Of a stretch of DNA of 32,429 nucleotides, positions 7,664 to 16,266 are shown piece by piece (within the stretch, counting starts at the first letter, position 1; each line of letters starts with the position of its first letter). This DNA is from an uncultured Clostridia bacterium. Its GTDB lineage: Bacteria > Bacillota > Clostridia > Christensenellales > Pumilibacteraceae. A model generated the notes under the pieces. That model saw nothing but the letters and a program-made list of their open reading frames with translations. It did no database searches and was not told where the DNA came from. The stretch lies in assembly GCA_947066105.1 (NCBI GenBank), contig CAMSYM010000020.1:1-32429 (forward strand), read 5' to 3'. The position numbers and the translations under genes are program-made.

Positions 7664-8281
7664 ATGTCGTTTTTATCGTTATCGGGCGGCGCCATCGCGG
7701 GTATTGCGGTCGGCGGAGCCGTGTTGATACTCATCTTGGTTTTTTGGTGGTATTTTGCGACCAAGAACGGACTTATTTCGGTGCGTAACGACGCGGAAGA
7801 AGCTTTTTCGGCAATGGACGTACACATGAAAAAGCGTTACGACCTTATTCCCAATCTCGTCGAAACGTGCAAGGGTTATGCCAAACACGAGTCCGAAACC
7901 TTGGCGCGCGTAACGCAGGCGCGCAACTACGCCATGGCGGCGAGCAGTCCCAACGAGCGTGCGGCAGCCGAGCGCGAACTCGCAAGCTCGCTCAAAGTTT
8001 TGATGACGCGCGTGCAGGAGTCGTATCCTCAGCTCAAAGCCGATACGCAATTCAACGGGCTTGCGCGTCAGCTCGAACAGATCGAACACGAAATAGCGCA
8101 AAGCCGTAAATTCTACAACGCCAAGATAAAAATGCTCAATAACAAAATAGAAAAATTCCCGTCGAGCATCGTTGCGGGTAAAATGGGATTGGAACGCAGG
8201 TCGTACTTCGAGCTTGACGATATTTCCGAACGCAACGCGCCCAGAGTCAGCTTTGACGACGCGCCCAAAACGAGACTTTGA
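7664..8281 (+). CDS. lemA: LemA family membrane protein
   Basis: LemA-family protein of 205 residues. A single N-terminal membrane segment (about 9-31) is followed by the family core. This starts at VRNDAEEAFSAMDVHMKKRY and continues with DLIPNLVETCKGYAKHE, then a long alpha-helical stretch ending near 175. This matches the usual short-outside, long-coil LemA layout. The biochemical function of the family is not established. GGAGGA (7654-7659) precedes the ATG. The next gene begins 14 nt later and encodes a DUF2207 protein, a pairing seen in many bacteria that suggests a shared envelope role. The two form an operon bounded by the promoter at 7569 and the terminator at 10300. Confidence 0.93.
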   Translation: MSFLSLSGGAIAGIAVGGAVLILILVFWWYFATKNGLISVRNDAEEAFSAMDVHMKKRYDLIPNLVETCKGYAKHESETLARVTQARNYAMAASSPNERAAAERELASSLKVLMTRVQESYPQLKADTQFNGLARQLEQIEHEIAQSRKFYNAKIKMLNNKIEKFPSSIVAGKMGLERRSYFELDDISERNAPRVSFDDAPKTRL

Positions 8282-8295
8282 TATAGTATAAGTAT

Positions 8296-10263
8296 ATGAG
8301 AGCAAAGGTATTTCCGTATATAATCGTCGTAGCGGTAGTTATGGCGGTTATGTTTTTTCTGTCGGTGATCGGGCTGGACGCGTTTTTGCCGAGCGATCCG
8401 TACGCGAGCGCGAAACCCGATTACGGTATGGTGTTCGAGCGCATGGACGTTCGCATCGATTGGAATGCGGATAGGTCGTGCAGGATCGTGCAAAGCTTGG
8501 ACGTGAGATTTTTGGACAATGCGGGCAGTCACGGCATATACGTAGATATCCCCGTCAATTCGGGCGAGTCCGTGCGCGGGATGAGCGTGACGGCAAAAGG
8601 CAATTACCGTTACGGCGGTAACGTGTATTTACCGTATTCTATAGAACACGAAAGCGGATTCAAGATCGTCCGCGTGATCGTCGGCGACGAGGACAGATCG
8701 TTCTACGCCGACGACAGCTTGACGTGTACGCTCGAATACGATTACATAACGCCCGTGCATCCCGACGGCGACGATCTGCTCGATATCAACGCCATAGGCT
8801 ACGGTTGGCAAAGCCCTGTGACCGCCGCGACGGTGACGGTAACATATCCGACCGAACCGACTGCCGACGGGATACGGGTCTTGTCGGGTACGCAAAGCGT
8901 GCAGAACGAGCTTGCGGGCGATAAAGTTATCGTAAGCTCGGACAGAAAAACGATATCCGTAAACGCAGGCGAGCTTGCGCCGTTCAACGGCGTGCGCGTC
9001 AAATGCAAAATGCCCGACGGCGCGCTTACCGCGCGGTTCGATGCGCAAGCGTTGTGGTCGATAGCTATCGGCATGATATTGCTCGGCGTTACCGTAACGC
9101 TCATGCTTTTGTTCGGGCGGGATAAACCGCTTACGCCCGCCGTGGATTTTTATCCGCCGAGAATAGACGGCATGCGCCGTCAAAAGCGGCATATGTTGCC
9201 CGTGCAAATGGGCAAGCTCATAGATAATACGTGTTCTATGAACGACGTCACGTCGTTGATATTCTATTGGGCGAGCAAAGGATATTTGGCTATCGAGGAC
9301 GATGCGGATCGGGGCGAAACGACGCTGATCAAGTTAAGACCGATCGATCCCGTCACGGCGTACGAAAAAAGCATGTTCGACAAACTGTTTGAAAACGGCG
9401 TCGAAGACGACGACGGCGGTTTGCGCGTGGAAATGTCGTCGCTCAAAGGGAAATTCGCGGAAACGATCGCGGCGACGAAAGCGGCGGTCGACAGCGAGTA
9501 TTCAGGCAAGCTGTACAGGCGCGGATATAGCGTGCTTGCGTGGGTATTGCTCGCGGCATGCGCGCTGTTCGGCGTGGGCTTCGCCGTGTTTTCGTCGTTC
9601 AGGGTGGCGTTCGGCTGTTTTAACCCGATCGGCTTGACGGCATTGATCCCCGTAGCGGTCGCGGGCGCGATAGGCTTTGCGCTCGTTCGATATTATTTGA
9701 AGCTTTCGTCCGCAAAGCGTAAAGCATCGCTCGTCGCTTTGTTCGCGGCGACTCTGTTGACCGCGGTCGGCACGATGTTCGCCATACCGACGAGCGTTAT
9801 GGGTTGGGTGGAAAAAGGCGTGTTCGCGTTTTCGCTCGCGGTGTCGGCGGCGATCGCGCCGTTCTTGACCAAGCGCACGGCGTTCTACGACGAACAGCTT
9901 AACAACATACTCGGATTTCGCGACTTTTTGCGCGACGCCGAAAAAGAGCGATTGGAAATGCTCATTGCCGACGATCCGCAGTATTATTATAACATTTTGC
10001 CGTATGCCAACGTTTTGGGCGTATCCGATATTTGGGAGGATAAATTCAAGGAGATAACCGTCGAGCCGCCGTCGTATTACCGCGGCAACGATATCTCGTT
10101 GTTCAATATTCTCATCATAAACAGACTGTGCCGTTCGGTCGGCAGTACTCTCACGTATTCGCCGCCCAAGGCTAACGGCGGGAGCTTTTCGGGCGGGTCG
10201 TCGCACGGCGGAGGCGGCGGATCGTTCGGCGGGTTCGGCGGCGGAGGCGGCGGACGCTGGTAG
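8296..10263 (+). CDS. DUF2207 domain membrane protein with glycine-rich tail
   Basis: YciQ-like DUF2207 protein of 655 residues, function unknown. An N-terminal membrane segment (about 7-27) precedes an extracytoplasmic beta-rich domain (about 45-245) holding the typical GSHGIYVDIPV motif near 75-85. A second membrane helix follows around 251-273, then a cytoplasmic domain (about 290-410), several more helices between 412 and 525, and a last soluble region. The C-terminus is a run of Gly and Ser ending in GRW, a hallmark of this family and of TPM-type proteins. It lies 14 nt behind lemA with no clear ribosome site, so translation is probably coupled. No enzymatic motif was seen. Confidence 0.9.
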   Translation: MRAKVFPYIIVVAVVMAVMFFLSVIGLDAFLPSDPYASAKPDYGMVFERMDVRIDWNADRSCRIVQSLDVRFLDNAGSHGIYVDIPVNSGESVRGMSVTAKGNYRYGGNVYLPYSIEHESGFKIVRVIVGDEDRSFYADDSLTCTLEYDYITPVHPDGDDLLDINAIGYGWQSPVTAATVTVTYPTEPTADGIRVLSGTQSVQNELAGDKVIVSSDRKTISVNAGELAPFNGVRVKCKMPDGALTARFDAQALWSIAIGMILLGVTVTLMLLFGRDKPLTPAVDFYPPRIDGMRRQKRHMLPVQMGKLIDNTCSMNDVTSLIFYWASKGYLAIEDDADRGETTLIKLRPIDPVTAYEKSMFDKLFENGVEDDDGGLRVEMSSLKGKFAETIAATKAAVDSEYSGKLYRRGYSVLAWVLLAACALFGVGFAVFSSFRVAFGCFNPIGLTALIPVAVAGAIGFALVRYYLKLSSAKRKASLVALFAATLLTAVGTMFAIPTSVMGWVEKGVFAFSLAVSAAIAPFLTKRTAFYDEQLNNILGFRDFLRDAEKERLEMLIADDPQYYYNILPYANVLGVSDIWEDKFKEITVEPPSYYRGNDISLFNILIINRLCRSVGSTLTYSPPKANGGSFSGGSSHGGGGGSFGGFGGGGGGRW

Positions 10264-10299
10264 GCGGTCATGCCCGTTATGATATAAATTCTATTAGGT

Positions 10300-10326
10300 A
10301 AAAGCTCGACGCGCGTCGAGCTTTTT
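10300..10326 (+). terminator. Intrinsic terminator after lemA-DUF2207
   Basis: Perfect 11-bp stem 10300-10310 / 10315-10325 (AAAAGCTCGAC against GTCGAGCTTTT) with loop GCGC and a T-run at 10322-10326. Confidence 0.92.
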
Positions 10327-10340
10327 GCATTGCCACGGTG

Positions 10341-10369
10341 TTGACATTGAGTGCGTCGGGTAGTATAAT
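10341..10369 (+). promoter_or_regulatory. Consensus SigA promoter of the shikimate operon
   Basis: TTGACA (10341-10346), 17-bp spacer, TATAAT (10364-10369), a full consensus match just after the terminator at 10300. The predicted 5' leader is only about 25 nt, too short for a riboswitch or T-box. Confidence 0.95.
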
Positions 10370-10399
10370 GTATTTGATAATAATCTGACGGAGGCGGTC

Positions 10400-11542
10400 A
10401 TGGCGATAGAATACGTAACGGCGGGCGAATCGCACGGGCAAATGCTGGTAGGGATAATAAGCAATATCCCCGCAGGTCTCACCGTCGACGACGAGTTTGT
10501 AAACGCCGAGCTTAAACGGCGCATGCTCGGTCTCGGTCGCGGCGCGCGTATGGAAATAGAAAACGACGTTGCGCGATTCGTGGCGGGCGTTCGCGCGCAC
10601 AAGACGACGGGAAGTCCCGTGGCGGTGCTCATTCCCAACGACGATCATAAAAACTGGTCGCGCACGATCGGCGCGAACGCGACCGAAAACGACAGGCGGA
10701 TAACCGCGGTGCGTCCAGGACACGCAGATCTTTCGGGCGCCGTCAAATACGGTTTTTCGGACGCGCGCAATGTGGCGGAGCGCGCGTCGGCGCGCAACAC
10801 CGCGATGACCGTTGCGCTCGGCGCGCTCGCCAAGCTGTATTTGCGCGAATTGGGCATAACGGTAGCGAGCCATACGCTCGCCGTCGGCATTGCCAAAGCG
10901 TCGCCGCTTACCGATCTTTCGGACATAAACGCCCGCGCCGACGCCGATCGAGTGCGCTGTTTGGATAGGGTGGCAAGCGAAAAAATGGTCGGCGAAATAC
11001 GCATGGCGGCGCTTTCCAACGACACGCTCGGCGGCGTGGCGGAAGTTTTGGTTTTGGGTTGCAAATCGGGCATAGGCAGTTATGTTTCGTCCGACAAACG
11101 GATCGACGGGCTTATAATGCGTGCAGTCGGCTGCATCCCGTCCGTGAAAGCGGTCGAGATAGGCGACGCAGTGGCGAGCGCGGGACTTTACGGCTCGGCT
11201 GTTCATGACGAAATTTTCCCGTCCGAAAAAGGCTTCGCGCGCAAAACCAATCGTGCGGGCGGCACGGAAGGCGGCATGACCAACGGATCGCCGCTTGTGG
11301 TGCGCGCGCATTTCAAACCTATACCGACGCTTAAAAACGGGCTTAACACCGTCGATATAGCTACGGGCAAGCCCGCGAAAGCGGCGAGCGAGCGTAGCGA
11401 CGTTTGCGCCGTGCCTGCGGGCGGAGTGGTATGCGAGGCGGCTGTCGCGCTTGCGCTCGCGCAGGCATTGTCCGACATGCTCGGCGGCGATACGATGGAC
11501 GAAGTCGCGGAGCGTTACCGTAAAAAGGCGTCCGCGGTATGA
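10400..11542 (+). CDS. aroC: Chorismate synthase
   Basis: Catalyses the last shared step, EPSP to chorismate, using reduced FMN. It has 380 residues, within the usual range. The three family signatures are present: GESHG at 9-13, the NVAERASARNTA region at 124-135, and RSDVCAVPAGGVV near 332-344. GGAGG (10390-10394) lies 5 nt before the ATG. It is the first gene of a six-gene operon and its stop overlaps the aroB start by 4 nt (ATGA). Having the last enzyme first and the kinase last is not the order of the reaction steps. Confidence 0.97.
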   Translation: MAIEYVTAGESHGQMLVGIISNIPAGLTVDDEFVNAELKRRMLGLGRGARMEIENDVARFVAGVRAHKTTGSPVAVLIPNDDHKNWSRTIGANATENDRRITAVRPGHADLSGAVKYGFSDARNVAERASARNTAMTVALGALAKLYLRELGITVASHTLAVGIAKASPLTDLSDINARADADRVRCLDRVASEKMVGEIRMAALSNDTLGGVAEVLVLGCKSGIGSYVSSDKRIDGLIMRAVGCIPSVKAVEIGDAVASAGLYGSAVHDEIFPSEKGFARKTNRAGGTEGGMTNGSPLVVRAHFKPIPTLKNGLNTVDIATGKPAKAASERSDVCAVPAGGVVCEAAVALALAQALSDMLGGDTMDEVAERYRKKASAV

Positions 11543-12540
11543 CAAGCATAATTTTCGATAAACACGGGTTCGACCGTATCAAAGCCGAGATCTCGCGAGC
11601 GGCGCTCGTCGTGACGGATAGTAACATAGCGGGGCTTTACGGCGATATGTGCGACGGCGCGTTTCTCATTCCGTGCGGCGAGCAAGGCAAATCGCCCGAA
11701 ACGCTGTTGGCTATTCTTAAAGAAATGCACGCGCGCGGCTTACGGCGCAACGACTGCGTGGTCGCGCTGGGCGGCGGTGCTGTCGGCGACGTTACGGGGC
11801 TTGCGGCGGCGTTATATATGCGCGGAATAAATTTTTCGGTCGTGCCGACGACGCTCACTGCGATAGTCGATTCGGGCTTGGGCGGCAAGACCGCCGTCGA
11901 TTTTTGCGGCGTCAAAAATCTGGTAGGGGCTTTTCACGAACCCGTACGAATGGTAGTGTCGCTTGAATTTTTAAAGACTATGCCCGACCGCGATTATATC
12001 GGCGGGTGCGGGGAATGTATTAAAACGTGCTTGTTGACGCAAAACGCGTACAGACTGTTGCGCGATCGTTTTGACGCGTTGATCGCTCGCGAAACAGACG
12101 GGTTGTCGGAATTGATCGACGCTTGCATAGCGATAAAAAATACCGTAGCGACCGACGATCTCAAAGACCGCGGCGTGCGCAGGATACTTAACGTCGGACA
12201 TACCGTCGGGCATGCGCTCGAAAGCGTCAACGGCTTTAAAGCGAGCCACGGCGAGTATGTGCTTATGGGCTTGATGACGGAATGCGCTATGTTCAAAGAA
12301 TATATCGATCGCGATTTTTATGCGGAGATAGTCGAAATGTGCAAGCGATTGGTATCGCCGCCGCGCACGAGCGTCAAGCCCGTTTTGTCGCTCGCGTCCG
12401 CCGACAAAAAGAACGCGAACGGCTCGATAACCGTAATGTTGCCGGTTTCGGCGGGCAACATACTCGAATTGCGCGTCGACCGCGATTTGTTTTCCGCGCG
12501 TTACGAGCGCGCGACGGCGGAGCTGAGAAGTGGGCGTTAA
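11539..12540 (+). CDS. aroB: 3-dehydroquinate synthase
   Basis: Converts DAHP to 3-dehydroquinate with NAD+ and a divalent metal, the second step of the shikimate pathway. It has 333 residues, slightly short for the family. The NAD-binding GGGAVGDVTG is at 78-87, followed by VPTTLTAIVDSGLGGKTAVD at 102-121. The metal ligands are Glu159 (GGCGEC, where many enzymes have GMAE), His221 in LNVGHTVGHALES and His237 in SHGEY. The start overlaps the aroC stop by 4 nt, and its 3' end overlaps aroA by 11 nt, so translation is probably coupled. Confidence 0.96.
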   Translation: MTSIIFDKHGFDRIKAEISRAALVVTDSNIAGLYGDMCDGAFLIPCGEQGKSPETLLAILKEMHARGLRRNDCVVALGGGAVGDVTGLAAALYMRGINFSVVPTTLTAIVDSGLGGKTAVDFCGVKNLVGAFHEPVRMVVSLEFLKTMPDRDYIGGCGECIKTCLLTQNAYRLLRDRFDALIARETDGLSELIDACIAIKNTVATDDLKDRGVRRILNVGHTVGHALESVNGFKASHGEYVLMGLMTECAMFKEYIDRDFYAEIVEMCKRLVSPPRTSVKPVLSLASADKKNANGSITVMLPVSAGNILELRVDRDLFSARYERATAELRSGR

Positions 12541-13783
12541 GACTGTAAACAAGCTTGACGGCTACGATAAGACGATCGTGTGTCCGCCCGATAAAAGCGT
12601 ATCCGTGCGCGCGGTGATTTTGGGCGCGTACGCCGTCGGGCGGACGACCGTGCGCAATTTATCGTTGTGCGCCGACGTTTTGTCGGCGGTCGACTGCATG
12701 CGACGGTTGGGCGCGGATATAAAGCTCGACGGTACTACCGCGTATTTTACGGGCGCGCCGTTTCACGGCGCAAAGCTCGATTGCGGCAACAGCGCGACGG
12801 TCGCGCGACTGCTCGCGGGCTTGCTTTCGGGGCTTAACGGCGTGTTCGAATTGACGGGCGACGAGTCGCTTTTGCGTAGACCCATGGCGCGCGTTATCGA
12901 GCCGCTTGTTGCCATGGGCGCGCGTATACAGCATACCGACGGGAAACTGCCGATAAAGATCATCGGCTCGCCGTTGAAAGGAACGGAATACACGTTGCCC
13001 GTGCCGTCTGCGCAGGTCAAAAGCGCGCTCATACTGGCGGGTCTTAACGCTGTCGGGCGAACGCGAGTCGTTCAGCCCGTCGCGGTGCGCGATCATACCG
13101 AACGGATGCTCGCCGCTATGGGCGGGGATATAAACGTCGACGGGAACGCCGTAGAAATTGGGCAATGCGCGTTGCGCGCCGTCGAAACGGAGATCCCCGG
13201 CGACGTGTCGAGCGCGGCGTATCCTATCTGCGTCGCGCTGTGTACGGGCGGAAAATGCACGGTGAAAAACGTCGGCGCGAATCCGACGCGAACGGGACTG
13301 TTCGACGTGCTTAAAAGTATCGGCGCGGATATGATCGTCGAAAACCGTCGCGTCGGCGTCGAGCCGTTATGCGACGTGACTGTGCGCGGCGGGCGTGCGC
13401 TCAGACCGTTGGTCGTTGACGGGCGTACGGTCGCGCGCGTTATCGACGAGATCCCCGCGCTGTGCGCGCTCGCGTGTTTTATCGACGGGATAAGCGTGAT
13501 AGACGGAGCGGACGAACTGCGCGTCAAGGAGTGCGACAGGATAAAGGCGACGGTATCGGCGTTGCGCTCGCTCGGCGCGGACATAACCGAAACGGAGCAC
13601 GGCATGATAATAAACGGCGGTAAGCGATTGTCGTTCGGTACGGTCGATCCGTGCGGGGATCACCGTATCGCTATGGCGGCGGCGGTCGCGGCTTGCGCGG
13701 GCAACGGCGCGGACATTATCGACGCGGAGTGCGTCGGGGTAAGCTATCCGAATTTTTTCAAGGAGATCATCGACGTTGAATAA
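12530..13783 (+). CDS. aroA: 3-phosphoshikimate 1-carboxyvinyltransferase (EPSP synthase)
   Basis: Transfers enolpyruvyl from PEP to shikimate-3-phosphate. It has 417 residues from a GTG start preceded by GGAG (12519-12522). Family motifs are PPDKSVSVRAV (19-29), LDCGNSATVARLL (83-95), SAQVKSALILAGL, then DEIPALCALACF, ELRVKECDRIKA and DHRIAMA. In the GNSAT motif Ala89 occupies the position of E. coli Gly96 (GNAGT), the residue whose change to Ala lowers glyphosate binding and which is naturally Ala in the CP4-type enzyme. It overlaps aroB by 11 nt and aroE by 8 nt. The call is certain. The inhibitor phenotype is only predicted. Confidence 0.97.
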   Translation: MGVKTVNKLDGYDKTIVCPPDKSVSVRAVILGAYAVGRTTVRNLSLCADVLSAVDCMRRLGADIKLDGTTAYFTGAPFHGAKLDCGNSATVARLLAGLLSGLNGVFELTGDESLLRRPMARVIEPLVAMGARIQHTDGKLPIKIIGSPLKGTEYTLPVPSAQVKSALILAGLNAVGRTRVVQPVAVRDHTERMLAAMGGDINVDGNAVEIGQCALRAVETEIPGDVSSAAYPICVALCTGGKCTVKNVGANPTRTGLFDVLKSIGADMIVENRRVGVEPLCDVTVRGGRALRPLVVDGRTVARVIDEIPALCALACFIDGISVIDGADELRVKECDRIKATVSALRSLGADITETEHGMIINGGKRLSFGTVDPCGDHRIAMAAAVAACAGNGADIIDAECVGVSYPNFFKEIIDVE

Positions 13784-14558
13784 ACTGGCATTGTTGGGCA
13801 AGGACATATCGTATACGCTGTCGCCGGACGTGCATTGCGCGATAGCGCGAACGCTCGGCAAGGAAATGACGTTCGACACGGTCAACATTTCGTCGGAAAC
13901 GCTTGCGATCACAGTCGATAGACTGCTCTCCGAGTACGACGGATTTTTTGTTACCAAGCCGTATAAGCTCGACGTAAAACAGTACGTCGGCTGTAACCGC
14001 GCGGGATCGATAAACGTTGTGCGGTCGCGCGACCGCGCGGTCGCCGAGACCGACGGCGATGGGTTTTTGCTCGCGCTCGATCGAAATTTCGCCGATTGGA
14101 GAATCGACGTAAATAACGCGCTCGTACTAGGCGCGGGCGGCGCGGCGCGTTCGGTCGCGACGGCGCTGTCGGCGCAGGGCAAGCGCGTGTTTATTTTGGA
14201 CCGCACCGCCGTTCGCGCCGCCAAGCTGTGTACCGCGATAGGCGCGGAGCTGTATGCCAATCAGTCGGCTCAGCTCATAGTCAACTGTACGAGCGCGGGC
14301 TGGAACGGCGAGGACGTATTGCATTCGCTGTGCGTGTTGCCCGAATTCGATTATGCGTTCGATCTCGTGTACGCGCGCGGCGGCACGCCGTTTATAAAGC
14401 GGTGCGCTCAAAGCGGCGGGCGTGCGACAGACGGTACGGACATGTTGATATATCAGGCGATAGAGGGCGAAAAATTTATTTACGGGCGCGATCTCGATAC
14501 CGAAAAGGTATTTGACGGCGTCAAAAAAATACTTGACGATACGGAGAGCAATGCATGA
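13776..14558 (+). CDS. aroE: Shikimate dehydrogenase
   Basis: NADPH-dependent reduction of 3-dehydroshikimate to shikimate. It has 260 residues from a TTG start that overlaps the end of aroA by 8 nt, with AGGAG at 13761-13765. TLSPDVH (14-20) is the substrate loop. Lys64 in FVTKPYK is the catalytic lysine. The Asn of GSINVV and the Asp of TDGDGF complete the active site. GAGGAARSV is the NADP loop, and the C-terminal LIYQA carries the conserved Gln. The usual NVT and NTDG read FVT and ETDG here, but the residues that contact shikimate are kept. It overlaps aroQ by 4 nt. Confidence 0.94.
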   Translation: MNKLALLGKDISYTLSPDVHCAIARTLGKEMTFDTVNISSETLAITVDRLLSEYDGFFVTKPYKLDVKQYVGCNRAGSINVVRSRDRAVAETDGDGFLLALDRNFADWRIDVNNALVLGAGGAARSVATALSAQGKRVFILDRTAVRAAKLCTAIGAELYANQSAQLIVNCTSAGWNGEDVLHSLCVLPEFDYAFDLVYARGGTPFIKRCAQSGGRATDGTDMLIYQAIEGEKFIYGRDLDTEKVFDGVKKILDDTESNA

Positions 14559-14989
14559 AGATCTTGATACTCAACGGCGTGAACATCAATATGACCGGCG
14601 AGCGCGAAAGCGTATACGGCAACCAAACGCTCGACGAGATAAACGCCGAGCTTCGCGAGTTTGCGCAAAAAAGGAACGTCGAGCTTGAATTCTTCCAATC
14701 GAATTGGGAGGGCGAGATAGTCGACCGTTTACAGCGCGGCGGGTTCGACGGGCTTGTTATCAATGCGGGAGCGTACACGCACTATTCGCACGCGATAGCG
14801 GACGCGCTCGCTTGCGTCCGCGTCAAAAAGGTGGAAGCGCACATGACTAATATCCTTGCGCGCGAGCCGTTCAGGCAGGTGAGCGTGCTTGCGCCCAATT
14901 GCGACGGGTGCGTTACGGGCATGGGCAAGGACTCGTACTTTTTGGCGGTGGAATATTTGTTATGGCAGTCGAGCGGCAAAAGAAATTAG
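14555..14989 (+). CDS. aroQ: 3-dehydroquinate dehydratase, type II
   Basis: Dehydrates 3-dehydroquinate to 3-dehydroshikimate. Its 144 residues are typical of the small dodecameric type II enzyme. The N-terminal LNGVNINMTGERESVYG holds the catalytic Arg and Tyr21. SNWEGEIVD, INAGAYTHYSHAI and EAHMTNILAREPFR, with the catalytic His, follow in the expected order. The ATG overlaps the aroE stop (ATGA). The last 28 nt overlap the start of the kinase gene. Confidence 0.96.
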   Translation: MKILILNGVNINMTGERESVYGNQTLDEINAELREFAQKRNVELEFFQSNWEGEIVDRLQRGGFDGLVINAGAYTHYSHAIADALACVRVKKVEAHMTNILAREPFRQVSVLAPNCDGCVTGMGKDSYFLAVEYLLWQSSGKRN

Positions 14990-16137
14990 CGTTCATAGGT
15001 CCGATGGGGAGCGGCAAAAGCACGCTTGCAGGCGCGTATGCGGCTAAACACGGTTTGACCGTGTTCGACACAGATAAAGAGTTTACGCGCCGCTACGGCG
15101 AAATAAAAGCGTATTTCGCGACATTCGGCGAGCGCGCGTTCCGCGATAAGGAGCGCGAGCTTGTCGCGCAAGCAGTGAATTCGGACGCGCTGATCGTTGC
15201 GTGCGGCGGCGGCGCAGTGACGTGTCGAGAAAATATGGCGGCGTTGAGAAAGACGGGCGACATAGTGCGGTTGAGCGCGTCGCCCGACGTTTTGCGCAGA
15301 CGTATAGCAGCCGACGGCGACCGACCGCTTGCGGCGATCGCGGACAGGCTTAACGTCGAGCGCGAAAGCGCATACCGTCGTTACGCCGACTATACCGTCG
15401 ATACCGACTGCGGTTCGGACTGTGCGCTCGCCGAGTTGGAACGCGCGCTCCAAGTGCCGCGCGCAAACAGATACGACGTTGTGTTATGCGACGCGGACGA
15501 TACCTTGCTCGATTTTCAAACCGCTATGCGCGGAGCGATAGCGGATACGGCGCGCGCGGTCGGCGTAAAATTACCTGCGCGCGCCGTCGTTGCGGAATAC
15601 GTCAAAATACTCCCCGACGTATGGGGGCGGCTGGAACGCGGCGAGCTGTCGCGCGACGACTTGCCGCGCGAGCGGTTCTCGTTGCTTGCCGCGCGGCTCG
15701 GCGTTAGGTTCGATTGGCGCGAGTTCGACGCGACGTACATGCGCGAGATCAAAAAGACGCGTTGCTTGATAGGCGGCGCGCTTGCGTTTGTCGACGGATT
15801 GCGTGCGCGCGGGATCAAGGTGTATATCGTTACCAACAGCTATAAGTCGGTCGCGTCCGAGCGGTTAAAGGCGTTGGACGGGCATACCGACGGATATTTT
15901 ATTTCCGAAGACGTCGGCGCGGACAAACCCGACGCGCGGTTTTTCGAGTACGTGTATTCCGCGATAGGCAAGCCCGATAAGAACAGGCTCGTGATCTTCG
16001 GCGACGGCGTGTATCCCGATATCCACGGCGGCAAGACGTTCGGCATAGATACGTGTCTTTTCGATCCGAGCGGGGTAAAGCGTTCGGAAGCCGACTATAC
16101 GGCGAGGAGCTACGCCGAGTTTTGCGAGATAGTATAA
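14962..16137 (+). CDS. aroK: Shikimate kinase fused to a YjjG-like HAD phosphatase
   Basis: A bifunctional protein of 391 residues. Residues 1-165 are shikimate kinase, with Walker A GPMGSGKST at 13-21, shikimate-binding FDTDKE at 35-40, Arg58 and Arg61 in GERAFRDKE, GGG at 82-84 and the lid Arg at 121. Residues 172-391 are a HAD hydrolase resembling the nucleotidase YjjG: DADDTLLDF (177-185) with both Asp residues, TNS at 291-293, Lys322 in ADKPDARFF and GDGVYPD (347-353). The ATG at 14962 is preceded by GGTGG (14947-14951). An upstream ATG at 14899 would add residues that are only aroQ in another frame. The frame is continuous, so the fusion is not a read-through artefact within this sequence. 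The HAD substrate is unknown. Confidence 0.92.
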   Translation: MAVERQKKLAFIGPMGSGKSTLAGAYAAKHGLTVFDTDKEFTRRYGEIKAYFATFGERAFRDKERELVAQAVNSDALIVACGGGAVTCRENMAALRKTGDIVRLSASPDVLRRRIAADGDRPLAAIADRLNVERESAYRRYADYTVDTDCGSDCALAELERALQVPRANRYDVVLCDADDTLLDFQTAMRGAIADTARAVGVKLPARAVVAEYVKILPDVWGRLERGELSRDDLPRERFSLLAARLGVRFDWREFDATYMREIKKTRCLIGGALAFVDGLRARGIKVYIVTNSYKSVASERLKALDGHTDGYFISEDVGADKPDARFFEYVYSAIGKPDKNRLVIFGDGVYPDIHGGKTFGIDTCLFDPSGVKRSEADYTARSYAEFCEIV

Positions 16138-16195
16138 AGTCGACAAAAAAATATGCAATTCGATATGTAAATTGTCGAAAAAGCGCGAAAAGCAT

Positions 16196-16224
16196 TTGTC
16201 AAATACTTCAAAAAGCTGTATAAT
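16196..16224 (+). promoter_or_regulatory. Promoter of the phosphohexomutase-transketolase unit
   Basis: TTGTCA (16196-16201), 17-bp spacer, TATAAT (16219-16224). No terminator with a T-run is seen between the aro operon and this promoter, so read-through from aro is possible. Confidence 0.9.
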
Positions 16225-16256
16225 ACAAATAGATTTTGCTCGCGCTCGCGGGCAAT

Positions 16257-16261
16257 GGGAG
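16257..16261 (+). promoter_or_regulatory. Ribosome binding site that decides the mutase start
   Basis: GGGAG lies 5 nt before ATG 16267. The in-frame ATG at 16255 sits on top of this site and has none of its own, so 16267 is preferred. Confidence 0.75.
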
Positions 16262-16266
16262 TATCA

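Noticed and set aside
10141-10263. Glycine-rich run as a tandem repeat element
   Set aside because: It encodes the normal glycine-rich tail of DUF2207 proteins.
16140-16178. Inverted repeat TCGACAA ... TTGTCGA after the aro operon
   Set aside because: 25-nt loop and no T-run, so not called a terminator.
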